This document shows, piece by piece, positions 45,678-56,337 of a stretch of DNA of 64,000 nucleotides (the first letter of the stretch is position 1; each line of letters starts with the position of its first letter). The DNA lies in the NCBI RefSeq assembly GCF_001650715.1, contig NZ_LWQT01000055.1:124001-188000 (forward strand). The letters are read 5' to 3'. The stretch comes from Paramagnetospirillum marisnigri (GTDB lineage: Bacteria > Pseudomonadota > Alphaproteobacteria > Rhodospirillales > Magnetospirillaceae). The translations under genes and the position numbers were made by a program. Under the pieces are notes generated by a model. The model had not been told where the DNA came from. It saw nothing but the letters and a program-made list of their open reading frames with translations, and did not search any database.

Positions 45678-47495
45678 TTACCGGCGGGTCGAGACCGGCT
45701 GGGGGTCCTGGCCGGAATAGAGCGGCCAGCCGCCGGATGCCAGGGCGTCGAGGGATTCGGCGGACTGGCCCATGCGGCTCTGATAGACCCAATAGCTGGT
45801 CATCACCCGCTGGGTGAACACCCGGGTCTCGCGCGACGGCAGGCTTTCCACGAACAGCAGCGGGTCGCCGCCATGGCGGATGGCCTGGAGCCAGCGCGCC
45901 AGATTGCCCGGACCGGCATTATAGGCGGCAGCCATCATCATCAGATTGCCGCTGACCGGCTCTTCCGCCAGCAGCTTGGAGACATAGCGCTGGCCCAGGC
46001 CCAGATTGACCTCGGGATCGGTCAGGCGGTCACGCGACAGCTTGCCGCCCGCCACCGAGGCCGCCGTGGCGGGCATCAGCTGCATCAGCCCCACCGCCCC
46101 GGCGCCGCTGCGGGCCGAGGGGTTGAACGAGGATTCCTGGCGGACCAGGGCATAGACCAGGGCCTTGTCCACCTGCCAGCCGCCCTTGGGCGTCCAGTCG
46201 GGCACCGGGAAGGCGGCGGCGTCATGGACGCGGCCGTTCTCGCGCGGCAGCGATCCGCCCATGCGCACCGCCAGGGCGGGCATCTGCCCGGCATAGGCCA
46301 GAACCAGCATGGACTGGCGCAGCGCCTTGCTGGCCGAGGGATACAGGCGGCGCAGCTCGTCCTCGGCGGCGGAGCGCTCGCCCAGCTGCAGCAGGGCCAG
46401 GGCGCGCCGGGCGCTGGGCACCCGCATCAGCATTTCGGCATCGCCCTCGGTGAAGGGCGGGGTATCCCAAGAGAACTGATTGGCATAGCCCAGCTCGGCG
46501 CGGGCCAGCATGCCATAGAAGGTGCGGGGATAGGTGGCGGCCACTTCCAGCCAGTGATTGACGGCCTCGGGGCGCTTGACCACCAGATTGGCGCGAGCTG
46601 CCCAGAAGGCGCCCGCCGCCGACTGCCAGTCCTGGCCCTCGGGGGCATTGGCGGCGGCCTCGAAATGGCGGCGCGCCTGTTCGGGCTGGCCCTGGCGCCA
46701 CAGGGCGAGGCCACTGATCCAATGGGCGCCTGTCAACTGTTCGCCCGACCGCTCGGCCGAGGCCAGGGCCAGGGCGGCGGCCTTGTCATCACGGCCACCG
46801 GCGAAATGATCGGCGGCCACCATCAGCCGCAGCCGGTCGAATTCCAGGGCGGACAGGGATTGTGCCTCGGCGGAGGTCAGCATGGCCTCGGCCTTGGCGC
46901 TTTCGTCGTCCCGCAGCGCCTGGCGCAGGCGGGCCTTGAAGGCGCGAACCTTGGGCGAGGAATCCTCGATATTGAAGGCCGCCTCTTCCCACATGGCGGT
47001 GTCGGCCTCGGTATCGATCCCGGTACCCTTCAGCGAGCCGGAACGGGCGGGCGCATGCAATCCGCGCGCACCCTTGCTGGCGGCGGCCAGCCTGTAGACC
47101 GCCTCGGCCTGGGGCAGGTCGGAATAGTCGGCCAGCCAGGCGCGCAGTTCCGGCAGCTTGGCCTTGGCGCCGCTGGCCAGCAGGCGCTGGGCCAGGACAT
47201 GGCCCTTCAGCAACTCGTCCTTGACCCGACCCAGTTCGCGGTCGGCGGCGGCGGTCTGTCCCTGGGCCTGCAACTGGAAGGCCCGCTTGTAGATCTCGGC
47301 ATCGGCCACGGACAGCGGACGCGGCAGCGCGCTGACGCGCGCCTCGCGATTGGAGCCGGGCAGGATGGCGGCGGTCATGGGACCATCGGCGGCGGCCAAC
47401 TGGGTCTTGACCCCGGGCGCGGCCTGCTCGGCCCAGGCCGGGAAGGCCGTGGTCATGATCGCCAGCATTATCACCGGGAGGAGCCGGTCGCGCAT
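45678..47495 (-). CDS. soluble lytic murein transglycosylase (Slt family)
   Basis: The 605-residue protein has a signal peptide (about 1-22), a long superhelical N-terminal domain of alpha-hairpins (residues ~40-420), and the C-terminal catalytic domain with the catalytic Glu in ALVRQESSFNPSARSGAGAV, then GLMQLMPATAASVA and AAAYNAGPGNLARWL. It cleaves peptidoglycan glycan strands. It lies upstream of hprK, 68 bases away, in the same direction. Confidence 0.93.
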   Translation of the reverse strand: MRDRLLPVIMLAIMTTAFPAWAEQAAPGVKTQLAAADGPMTAAILPGSNREARVSALPRPLSVADAEIYKRAFQLQAQGQTAAADRELGRVKDELLKGHVLAQRLLASGAKAKLPELRAWLADYSDLPQAEAVYRLAAASKGARGLHAPARSGSLKGTGIDTEADTAMWEEAAFNIEDSSPKVRAFKARLRQALRDDESAKAEAMLTSAEAQSLSALEFDRLRLMVAADHFAGGRDDKAAALALASAERSGEQLTGAHWISGLALWRQGQPEQARRHFEAAANAPEGQDWQSAAGAFWAARANLVVKRPEAVNHWLEVAATYPRTFYGMLARAELGYANQFSWDTPPFTEGDAEMLMRVPSARRALALLQLGERSAAEDELRRLYPSASKALRQSMLVLAYAGQMPALAVRMGGSLPRENGRVHDAAAFPVPDWTPKGGWQVDKALVYALVRQESSFNPSARSGAGAVGLMQLMPATAASVAGGKLSRDRLTDPEVNLGLGQRYVSKLLAEEPVSGNLMMMAAAYNAGPGNLARWLQAIRHGGDPLLFVESLPSRETRVFTQRVMTSYWVYQSRMGQSAESLDALASGGWPLYSGQDPQPVSTRR

Positions 47496-47689
47496 TGCTG
47501 TTCTCCTCTAGGGTTATCGACAAATCAAATCATGGTCGACGGTTTTATAAATGACCCTGGCCGCCCAGGGCAACCAAAAAAGACTCTCGTGGATTGTAAT
47601 AGTTTCATAAACGTTTTATATTTCAATGAGTTGCTTGGGCAGAACTAGGCAATATGGCAAGTTCGCCGCCCAGCGGTCATAGTGGGGCT

Positions 47690-48616
47690 ATGATCGTCTC
47701 GGCCAGCTATCGCACCGACATTCCGGCCTTTTACGGAGGCTGGTTCATGAACCGCTTCCGGGCCGGATGGGCCAAGGCGGTCAATCCTTATGGCGGTCAG
47801 GTCTCCACCATTCCCCTGCGGGTCGGGGTTGACGGCTTCGTGTTCTGGACCCGCAATATCGGTCCCTTCCAACCGGCCCTGGACGAAATCAGGGCGACCG
47901 GCCTGCCCTTCATGGTCCAATACACCGTCACCGGCTATCCCCGCGCCCTGGAAAGCTCGGTGATCGAACCCGACCGCTCTGTCGCCCTGATGGCCGGGCT
48001 GGCGGCCCGGCACGGCCCGCGCGCCGTGGTCTGGCGCTATGACCCCATCCTGCTGACCTCTCTGACGCCGCCCGACTGGCATCGCGAGAATTTCGCCCGG
48101 CTGGCGGCGGGGCTGGCCGGGATGGTGGACGAGGTTTCGGTGTCCTTTGCCCAAGCCTATCGCAAGACCGGGCGCAACCTGGCGGCAGCCGCCCGCACCC
48201 ACGGCTTTTCCTGGACCGATCCGCCGCCGGAGACCAAGCGCGAACTGCTCCGGGAGCTGGCGGAGCTGGCCGCCGCCCAGGGCATGGCCTTGACCGTGTG
48301 CTCGCAGCCGGACTTGCTGGTCGCGGGCATCGGCCCGTCACACTGCGTCGATGCCAGGCGCCTGGAGGATGTGGCGGCGGGCTGGGGCAGCCCGCGTCCG
48401 GTCAAGGCCCGGCTCAAGGGCAACCGCCCCGGCTGTCTGTGCTATGAAAGCCGCGACCTCGGCGATTACGACAGTTGCCCCCATGGCTGCGTCTATTGCT
48501 ATGCCGTCTCGGCCCAGGCCCAGGCCAAACGGCGGCGGTCCCGGCATGACCCCGATGGGGAATTCCTGATCCCGCCGCCATATCCGGCCCCGCCCTCGGG
48601 GCCAAGCCTGTTATAA
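47690..48616 (+). CDS. DUF1848 protein with CxxGCxYCY motif
   Basis: The 308-residue protein starts MIVSASYRTDIPAFYG, the typical DUF1848 N-terminus, with VSTIPLRVGVDGFVFWTRNI and WRYDPILLT further along. Near the C-terminus, CLCYESRDLGDYDSCPHG continues as CVYCYAVSAQ, a Cys cluster reminiscent of radical-SAM [4Fe-4S] motifs but without a TIM-barrel order that I can confirm. The family function is unknown. The ATG at 47690 is preferred. An AT-rich region of about 190 bases lies upstream. Confidence 0.82.
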   Translation: MIVSASYRTDIPAFYGGWFMNRFRAGWAKAVNPYGGQVSTIPLRVGVDGFVFWTRNIGPFQPALDEIRATGLPFMVQYTVTGYPRALESSVIEPDRSVALMAGLAARHGPRAVVWRYDPILLTSLTPPDWHRENFARLAAGLAGMVDEVSVSFAQAYRKTGRNLAAAARTHGFSWTDPPPETKRELLRELAELAAAQGMALTVCSQPDLLVAGIGPSHCVDARRLEDVAAGWGSPRPVKARLKGNRPGCLCYESRDLGDYDSCPHGCVYCYAVSAQAQAKRRRSRHDPDGEFLIPPPYPAPPSGPSLL

Positions 48617-48811
48617 TACCAAGGCTTGGGTCTTGACGGTAAAGGCACCGGTCCTCATATGCAAAAGACTCATGTTGCTGCGCCGCACAATATTTGTGCG
48701 ATGCGATAACATTATTTTCTTTATGGATTTTATACCAATGCCGATCTTTGCGATTCGAAACATCAGCGGTAGTGTAGTCGACAGGAGCACATGGAATTGA
48801 AGGGAGACATC

Positions 48812-49054
48812 ATGGCTGCCAGCGCGATCACTCCCCACCCCGAGCGCGGCGATCTGCGCGACGTGGCCCGTCGGGCCGTGCTGCAGGCCGCCAATATGAT
48901 GAACACCCGGTCCTCGCGGTTCGTCGGTAATGCCGAGCCGCCGCTGGACGAGATCATGGGCGATCCCATGGTTCGCCACCTGATGGACCGTGATGGCGTC
49001 GCCGAGGCCTCCCTGCGCGACCTGATCGACCAGATTCGCGGCCGCCTGGGCTGA
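48812..49054 (+). CDS. hypothetical protein, 80 aa
   Basis: The start ATG at 48812 follows a strong AAGGGAGA ribosome site. The soluble product MAASAITPHPERGDLRDVAR... has two or three predicted helices (RRAVLQAANMMNTRSSRFVG and DEIMGDPMVRHLMDRDGVAE) and no recognisable motif. It is isolated between an AT-rich upstream region and a strong terminator, so it is an independently expressed monocistron. Function is unknown. Confidence 0.66.
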   Translation: MAASAITPHPERGDLRDVARRAVLQAANMMNTRSSRFVGNAEPPLDEIMGDPMVRHLMDRDGVAEASLRDLIDQIRGRLG

Positions 49055-49077
49055 GGCCATCTCCCTGAACGAACGCC

Positions 49078-49110
49078 CCCCCTGTCCGTCGCCGGACAGG
49101 GGGTTTCTTC
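49078..49110 (+). terminator. terminator after the 80-aa gene
   Basis: An 11-bp stem (CCCCCTGTCCG and its complement at 49093-49103, loop TCGC) is followed by TTTCTTCTT. It lies 24 bases after the stop codon. Confidence 0.9.
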
Positions 49111-49154
49111 TTGTCCCCTTGCCCGACGGGGCGATTGCCGCCACACTTCGGCCC

Positions 49155-50942
49155 ATGCGCCGCCTGCTGATCATCCTCTCCCTGCTGCTGAGCCCCACCG
49201 CCGGTTTCGCCGAGCCGGTGAAGCCGATTCCGGCCGCCCATGGCATCGCCATGCACGGGGCGCTGAAATATCCGGCCGGGTTCAAGCATTTTGACTATGC
49301 CGACCCCCATGCCCCCAAGGGCGGCGAGGCCCGCCTCGCCGAGATCGGCGGCTGGGATTCCCTCAACCCCTTCATCGTCAAGGGCGAGCCGCCGGGCGGC
49401 GCCGACCTGCCGTTCGAGACCCTGATGACCGGCTCGGCCGACGAGGCCTTTTCCGAATACGGCCTGATCGCCGAGAGCATCGAGACCCCCGCCGACCGCT
49501 CCTGGGTGATCTTCACGCTGCGGCCGCAGGCGCGCTGGCACGATGGCAAGCCCATCACCGCCGACGACGTGATCTTCTCGCTCGACATCTTGAAGGCCAA
49601 GGGCCATCCCCGCTTCCGCTTCTACTACGCCGCGGTGGACAAGGCGGAGAAGCTGGCCGAGCGTCGCGTGAAATTCAGCTTCAAACCCGGCGACAACCGC
49701 GAACTGCCGCTGATCCTGGGCCAGCTTCCAGTGCTGCCCCGGCACTATTGGCAGGGCCGCGATTTCGCCGCCACCACCCTGGAGCCGCCCCTGGGCAGCG
49801 GCCCCTACAAGGTGAAAAGCTTCGAGGCCCAGCGTTCCATCACCTATGAGCGGGTCCGGGACTATTGGGGCGCCGACCTGCCGGTGCGCCGGGGCCACAA
49901 CAATTTCGACCGCATCCGGTACGACACCTATCGCGACACCACCGTGGCGCTGGAGGCGTTCAAGGCCGGGGAATACGACTGGCGGCTGGAGAACGAGGCC
50001 CGCAAATGGGCCACCGGCTACACCGACTGGCAGGGGCTGAAGGATGGCCGGGGTCGCAGGGAAGCCATCCCCCATCGCCGTCCGGCGGGCATGCAGGGCT
50101 TCGCCTTCAATCTGCGCCGCGACCTGTTCCAGGATGCCCGCGTCCGCCGGGCCCTGGCCCATGCCTTCGACTTCGAATGGTCCAACAAGACCCTGTTCTA
50201 TGGCCAGTACAAGCGGACCGCCAGCTATTTCGCCAATTCCGAACTGGCGGCGGAAGGCCTGCCCGGGCCGCTGGAGCTGGCGGTGCTGGAGCCCTTGCGC
50301 GCCCAACTGCCGCCCGAGGTCTTCACCCAGGCCTACCGCCCGCCGGTCACCGATGGCGACGGCAATATCCGTCCCAATCTGCGCATCGCCATGAAACTGC
50401 TGGAAGAGGCGGGCTGGGACGTGGTCGACGGCAAGCTGGTCAAGGACGGCCGCCCCTTCACCTTCGAGATCCTGCTGGTGCAGCCGGTCTGGGAACGCAT
50501 CACCCTGCCCTTCGCCCGCAATCTCGCCCGGCTGGGCATCTCGGCCAATGTGCGCACCGTCGATCCCGCCCAGTACAAGAATCGCCTGGACCATTTTGAT
50601 TTCGACATGATCGTCCATGTCTGGGGCCAGTCCCAGTCGCCCGGCAACGAGCAGGCCAGTTTCTGGGGTTCGGCCTCGGCCGACCAGCCCGGCACCCAGA
50701 ATCTGGCTGGCATCAACAATCCCGCCATCGACTCCCTGGTGGAGCAGGTGATTTCCGCCCCCGACCGCGACACATTGGTGGCGCGCACCCGGGCGCTGGA
50801 CCGCGCCTTGCTGTGGAACCACTATGTCATCCCCCATTGGCATTTGGGCACCGACCGGCTGGTGTGGTGGGACAAGTTCGGCCACCCCGCGGTCGCTCCC
50901 GCCAACGGCACCCAGTTCCTGACCTGGTGGGTGAAGCCATGA
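49155..50942 (+). CDS. yejA: ABC transporter substrate-binding protein YejA
   Basis: The 595-residue periplasmic protein has a signal peptide (MRRLLIILSLLLSPTAGFA) and the family-5 extracellular solute-binding fold: LNPFIVKGEPP, EYGLIAESIETP, FTLRPQARWHDGKPITADDV, and the C-terminal IDSLVEQVISAPDRDTLVARTRALDRALLW. It matches YejA, which binds peptides such as microcin C. Its start at 49155 is preferred to the ATG-equivalent at 49119. It overlaps yejB by ATGA. Confidence 0.93.
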   Translation: MRRLLIILSLLLSPTAGFAEPVKPIPAAHGIAMHGALKYPAGFKHFDYADPHAPKGGEARLAEIGGWDSLNPFIVKGEPPGGADLPFETLMTGSADEAFSEYGLIAESIETPADRSWVIFTLRPQARWHDGKPITADDVIFSLDILKAKGHPRFRFYYAAVDKAEKLAERRVKFSFKPGDNRELPLILGQLPVLPRHYWQGRDFAATTLEPPLGSGPYKVKSFEAQRSITYERVRDYWGADLPVRRGHNNFDRIRYDTYRDTTVALEAFKAGEYDWRLENEARKWATGYTDWQGLKDGRGRREAIPHRRPAGMQGFAFNLRRDLFQDARVRRALAHAFDFEWSNKTLFYGQYKRTASYFANSELAAEGLPGPLELAVLEPLRAQLPPEVFTQAYRPPVTDGDGNIRPNLRIAMKLLEEAGWDVVDGKLVKDGRPFTFEILLVQPVWERITLPFARNLARLGISANVRTVDPAQYKNRLDHFDFDMIVHVWGQSQSPGNEQASFWGSASADQPGTQNLAGINNPAIDSLVEQVISAPDRDTLVARTRALDRALLWNHYVIPHWHLGTDRLVWWDKFGHPAVAPANGTQFLTWWVKP

Positions 50943-52051
50943 TCGCCTATACCCTTCGCCGCCTGCTGCTGATCCCGCTGACCCTGCTGGGCATCATGCT
51001 GGTCAACTTCACCGTGGTGCAGTTCGCCCCCGGCGGACCGGTGGAGCTGATGCTGTCCAAGCTGCAGGGCACCAATGTGGAGGCCACGGCGCGCCTGTCC
51101 GGGGCGAGCGGCGCCGAGACCGGCCAGACCGGACGGCCGCGCGCCCCCCAGGGCCAGGGCGAACAGGGCGCCTATCGCGGCGCCCAAGGCCTCGACCCCG
51201 CCTTCATCAAGGAGATCGAGCGCCAGTTCGGCTTCGACAAGCCCGCCCATGAGCGCTTCCTTCAGATGCTGGGCCAATATATCCGTTTCGATTTCGGAAA
51301 GAGTTTCTACCGCGACGTCTCGGTGGTGGGCCTGGTGATCGAGAAGATGCCGGTCTCGGTGTCGCTGGGGCTGTGCTCGACCCTGATCATCTATCTGGTC
51401 TCCATCCCGTTGGGCATCTTCAAGGCCCGCCACGACGGATCAAAGCTGGACGTGGCCTCGTCCTGGGCCATCATCATCGGCTATGCCGTTCCCGGCTTCC
51501 TGTTCGCCATCCTGCTGATCGTGGTCTTCGCCGGGGGCAAATACCTGTCCTGGTTCCCGTTGCGCGGCCTGACCTCGTCGGACATGGAGGCTGCCTCCCT
51601 CGCCGCGCGGGCCGCCGACTGGGCCTGGCATCTGGTGCTGCCGGTCACCGCCCTGGTGGTGGGCGGCTTCGCCAGCCTGACCATGCTGACCAAGAACTCC
51701 TTCCTGGAGGAGATCAACAAGCAGTATGTCATCACCGCCCGGGCCAAGGGCCTGACCGAGACCCGGGTGCTGTACGGCCATATCTTCAGGAACGCCATGC
51801 TTCTGATCGTGGCGGGTTTTCCCCGCGCCCTGGTGGGCATCCTGTTCACCGGCTCGGTGCTGGTGGAGATCATCTTCTCCCTGGACGGCATCGGCCTGCT
51901 GGGCTTCGAGGCGGTCAGCAACCGCGACTATCCGGTGATGTTCGGCACCTTGTATGCCTTCTCGCTGCTGGGCCTGGTGCTGAACCTGATCAGCGACCTG
52001 ACCTATCACTGGGTCGATCCCCGCATCGATTTCGAGGGGAGGGGCGGATGA
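50939..52051 (+). CDS. yejB: ABC transporter permease YejB
   Basis: The 370-residue permease has six transmembrane helices. The N-terminal helix and the FTVVQFAPGGPVELMLSKLQG segment match YejB, and the permease EAA loop is ITARAKGLTETRVLYGHIFRNAM. It forms the channel of the Yej peptide importer with YejE. The ATG at 50939 overlaps yejA. A hairpin of 13 bp lies between yejB and yejE. Confidence 0.94.
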   Translation: MIAYTLRRLLLIPLTLLGIMLVNFTVVQFAPGGPVELMLSKLQGTNVEATARLSGASGAETGQTGRPRAPQGQGEQGAYRGAQGLDPAFIKEIERQFGFDKPAHERFLQMLGQYIRFDFGKSFYRDVSVVGLVIEKMPVSVSLGLCSTLIIYLVSIPLGIFKARHDGSKLDVASSWAIIIGYAVPGFLFAILLIVVFAGGKYLSWFPLRGLTSSDMEAASLAARAADWAWHLVLPVTALVVGGFASLTMLTKNSFLEEINKQYVITARAKGLTETRVLYGHIFRNAMLLIVAGFPRALVGILFTGSVLVEIIFSLDGIGLLGFEAVSNRDYPVMFGTLYAFSLLGLVLNLISDLTYHWVDPRIDFEGRGG

Positions 52052-52065
52052 TGACATCGCTTCAT

Positions 52066-52094
52066 GCCCCTCTCCCGCCTTGCGGGAGAGGGGC
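52066..52094. repeat. REP-type hairpin inside the yej operon
   Basis: A perfect 13-bp stem (GCCCCTCTCCCGC with its complement at 52082-52094, loop CTT) lies between yejB and yejE. Its composition resembles extragenic palindromic repeats. It may temper expression of the downstream genes or stabilise the upstream message. Confidence 0.7.
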
Positions 52095-52109
52095 CAAGAG
52101 AGGTGGCCC

Positions 52110-53128
52110 ATGCGCCTGACGCCGCTGGACCTCCGGCGCCTGGACGCCTTTCGCCGCAACCGTCGCGGCGTGTGGTCGCTGTGGATCTTCCTGGCGGTCT
52201 TCGGCCTCAGCCTGTGCGCCGAGCTGGTGGCCAATGACCGCCCCATCCTGGTGTCCTATGACGGCGTCCTGTACGCCCCGGTGATCCGCGACTATCCCGA
52301 AATCACCTTCGGCGGCGACTTCAAGACCTATGCCGACTACCGCGACCCCTACATCCTGGGCAAGATCGCCGAACATGGCTGGGCGGTGTGGCCGCTGATC
52401 CGCTTCGACTACCGCGCCATCAACTATGACAGCGCCCGGCCCCATCCGGCGCCGCCCACGGCGGTCAATCCGCTGGGCACCGACGACCAGGGCCGCGACG
52501 TGCTGGCCCGCCTGATCTATGGCTTGCGCCTGTCCATCGCCTTCGGCCTGGCCCTGACCCTGGTCAGCACGGTGGTCGGCGTGGCCGCCGGAGCGGTGCA
52601 GGGCTATTTCGGCGGCCGCATCGACCTGCTGTTCCAGCGCTTCCTGGAAATCTGGGGCGGGCTGCCGGAGCTGCTGATCCTGATCATCATCGCCTCCATC
52701 ATCAAGCCGGGCTTCTGGAGCCTGCTGCTGGTCCTGGTGCTGTTCTCCTGGACCAATCTGGTCGGCGTGGTGCGGGCCGAATTCCTGCGCGCCCGCAATT
52801 TCGACTATGTGCGGGCCGCCCGCACCCTGGGCATGAGCGATGGCCGCATCATGGTCCGCCACGTCCTGCCCAACGCCATGGTGGCGACCCTGACCTTCAT
52901 GCCCTTCATCCTCAGCTCCTCCATCGTGTCGCTGACCGCGCTGGATTTCCTCGGCCTGGGCCTGCCGCCGGGCTCGGCCTCGCTGGGCGATTTGCTGCGC
53001 CAGGGCAAGGACAACCTGCAGGCCCCCTGGCTGGGCCTGACCGGCTTCGTGGTGGTGGCGGGGTTGCTGTCCTTGCTGATCTTCGTCGGCGAGGCGGTGC
53101 GCGACGCCTTCGATCCCAGGAAAACAAC

Positions 53129-53132
<4 letters not shown>
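52110..53132 (+). CDS. yejE: ABC transporter permease YejE
   Basis: The 340-residue permease begins with a cytoplasmic LTPLDLRRLDAFRRNRRGV and has six membrane helices. The typical EAA loop is DYVRAARTLGMSDGRIMVRH and LGTDDQGRDVLARLIYGLR precedes the transmembrane domain, as in DppC/YejE proteins. It pairs with YejB. Its stop overlaps the yejF start by four bases. Confidence 0.93.
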
Positions 53133-54736
<1,604 letters not shown>

Positions 54737-54757
54737 GGGTGCGAGCCCCCACCCCAA

Positions 54758-54784
54758 CCCTCCCCCAGCAAGGCCGGGGGAGGG
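54758..54784. repeat. REP-type hairpin after yejF
   Basis: A 9-bp stem (CCCTCCCCC with GGGGGAGGG) surrounds a 9-base loop. It is similar in composition to the hairpin at 52066-52094. It may stop or trim the yejF transcript before the EamA gene. Confidence 0.55.
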
Positions 54785-54791
54785 AGCATAA

Positions 54792-55679
54792 GTGACCGGG
54801 CGCCACTCCCACCTCGATGCCCTGGCCATGGGGCTGATGGTCTTCCTGTGCGCCGTCTGGGGCCTGAACCAGGTGGCGGCCAAACTGGCCAATGCCGGAA
54901 TTTCCCCGGTGCTGCAGGCGGGACTGCGTTCGGCCGGGGCCGTGCCGCTGCTCTGGGCGTGGTCGGCCTGGCGCGGGGTGGCGCTGTTCAATCGCGACGG
55001 CAGCCTGGGGGCCGGGCTGCTGGCCGGGCTGATGTTCGCGGGCGAGTTCGCCCTGATCTTCTGGGGGCTGGACTATACCGCCGCCTCGCGGGCCGTGGTC
55101 TTCCTCTATACCGCGCCCTTCGTGGTGGCGGCGGGCATGCATGTGCTGGTCCCCGCCGAGCGGCTGAACCGCGTCCAGACCCTGGGTCTGGGCTGCGCCT
55201 TCCTCGGGATCATCGCCGCCTTCGGCGAAACCCTGGCCCTGCCCAGCGGCACCCAGTGGATCGGCGACGCCATGCTGCTGGCCTCGGCGGTGCTGTGGGG
55301 CGCCACCACCCTGGTGGTGCGCAATTCAGCCCTGGGCCGCCTGTCCGCCGAGAAGACCCTGTTCTATCAGTTGGCGGTCTCGGCCGTGGCGCTGCCGCTT
55401 GCCTCGCTGGCGCTGGGCGAGGCCGGCCTGCGCCAGCCGACGCCGCTGGTCTGGGGCCTGCTGGCCTTCCAGGTCGCGGGCGTCGCCTTCGCCTCCTATC
55501 TGGCGTGGTTCTGGCTGATCACCCGCTATCCCGCCACCCGGCTGTCGGCGTTTTCCTTCCTGACGCCGCTGTTCGGCATGGGTTTCGGCGCCGTGCTGCT
55601 GGGCGAGCCCCTCACCTGGCCGCTGATGCTCGGCATGGGATTGGTGGGAAGCGGCATCTGGCTGGTGAACCGGAAGTAA
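54792..55679 (+). CDS. EamA/DMT-family membrane transporter
   Basis: The 295-residue protein has ten transmembrane helices in two EamA repeats. The N-terminal VFLCAVWGLNQVAAKLANAG and the second repeat ASAVLWGATTLVVRNSALGR match drug/metabolite exporters of the EamA type. The substrate is unknown. It starts at a GTG at 54792 after GGAGGGAG. It lies downstream of yejF but behind a hairpin, so it may be only weakly co-transcribed. A palindromic repeat follows. Confidence 0.9.
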   Translation: MTGRHSHLDALAMGLMVFLCAVWGLNQVAAKLANAGISPVLQAGLRSAGAVPLLWAWSAWRGVALFNRDGSLGAGLLAGLMFAGEFALIFWGLDYTAASRAVVFLYTAPFVVAAGMHVLVPAERLNRVQTLGLGCAFLGIIAAFGETLALPSGTQWIGDAMLLASAVLWGATTLVVRNSALGRLSAEKTLFYQLAVSAVALPLASLALGEAGLRQPTPLVWGLLAFQVAGVAFASYLAWFWLITRYPATRLSAFSFLTPLFGMGFGAVLLGEPLTWPLMLGMGLVGSGIWLVNRK

Positions 55680-55705
55680 CCTCGGACCTGTCAGTTTACC
55701 ATTCC

Positions 55706-55801
55706 CGTCACCCCCGGGCTTGACCCGGGGGTCCATGGGTGCCCGGATCAAGTCCGGGCATGACGAATGGAGATGTTTCCACCAAACCCGGACAAACCCT
55801 A
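55706..55801. repeat. alphaproteobacterial palindromic repeat, copy 1
   Basis: CGTCA at 55706-55710 and TGACG at 55761-55765 bracket two hairpins (CCCCCGGG-CTTGA-CCCGGGGG and TGCCCGGA-TCAAG-TCCGGGCA). The element continues to CCGGACAAACCCTA, which ends at 55801. Copy 2 at 60314 matches this arrangement. The minus-strand gene at 55799 takes its TAG stop from the final CTA of the element. Confidence 0.85.
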
Positions 55802-56191
55802 TCCGCCGCAGGTGCCGCAGCAGGTATCGGCATCGTAGGTGATGCGGGCCACCATGTGGCGCTGGCCGTCGCGGGGTGGGAAAAACTGCACGAACACCAT
55901 GGTGAGGCCGGGTGGCAGAGTCACTTTCTCGCCGGTCATGCGGCCGCTGCGCGACTCGCCATAGGCATAATCGTCGGGGCCGTCGCACAGGCTGAACGTC
56001 GCCGACAGCACCGCCTGGCAGCGGTCCACCGACCAGGTGTCCGAGGCCACCACGCTGCCGGTCGCCAGGGTTTCCACCACCGCCGTGTCTCCATCCAGTC
56101 GGACCTGAATCACATTGGCATGGGCGGCGACGGCCGCTTCCACCAGATTGAGCAGGGTGGCCCGGGATTGCGGCAGGGAAAGTTCGGTCAT
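55799..56191 (-). CDS. hypothetical protein with Cys-rich C-terminus
   Basis: The 130-residue product starts MTELSLPQSRATLLNLVEAA (ATG at 56191; an extension to 56224 is unconserved). It has a helical N-terminus, then beta-rich segments (IQVRLDGDTAVVETLA, VTLPPGLTMVFVQFFPPRDG) and ends TYDADTCCGTCGG, four cysteines in the last 12 residues. It may bind metal or form a small ligand domain. No family is named. Its TAG stop is provided by the adjoining palindromic repeat. Confidence 0.62.
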   Translation of the reverse strand: MTELSLPQSRATLLNLVEAAVAAHANVIQVRLDGDTAVVETLATGSVVASDTWSVDRCQAVLSATFSLCDGPDDYAYGESRSGRMTGEKVTLPPGLTMVFVQFFPPRDGQRHMVARITYDADTCCGTCGG

Positions 56192-56337
56192 GGCTGATGG
56201 CTCCGCGATAGGAGGGCACAGCAAAGCCCATGCGGCAGCGGCAAGGCCTTGAGCCCGGTCAAGGCCGTTGCGGCAGGCGACACCCTGGCGCCGCGCCGCT
56301 ATAGTCGGCTGTCCGAAATGGGAGAGGAAATCCAGCC

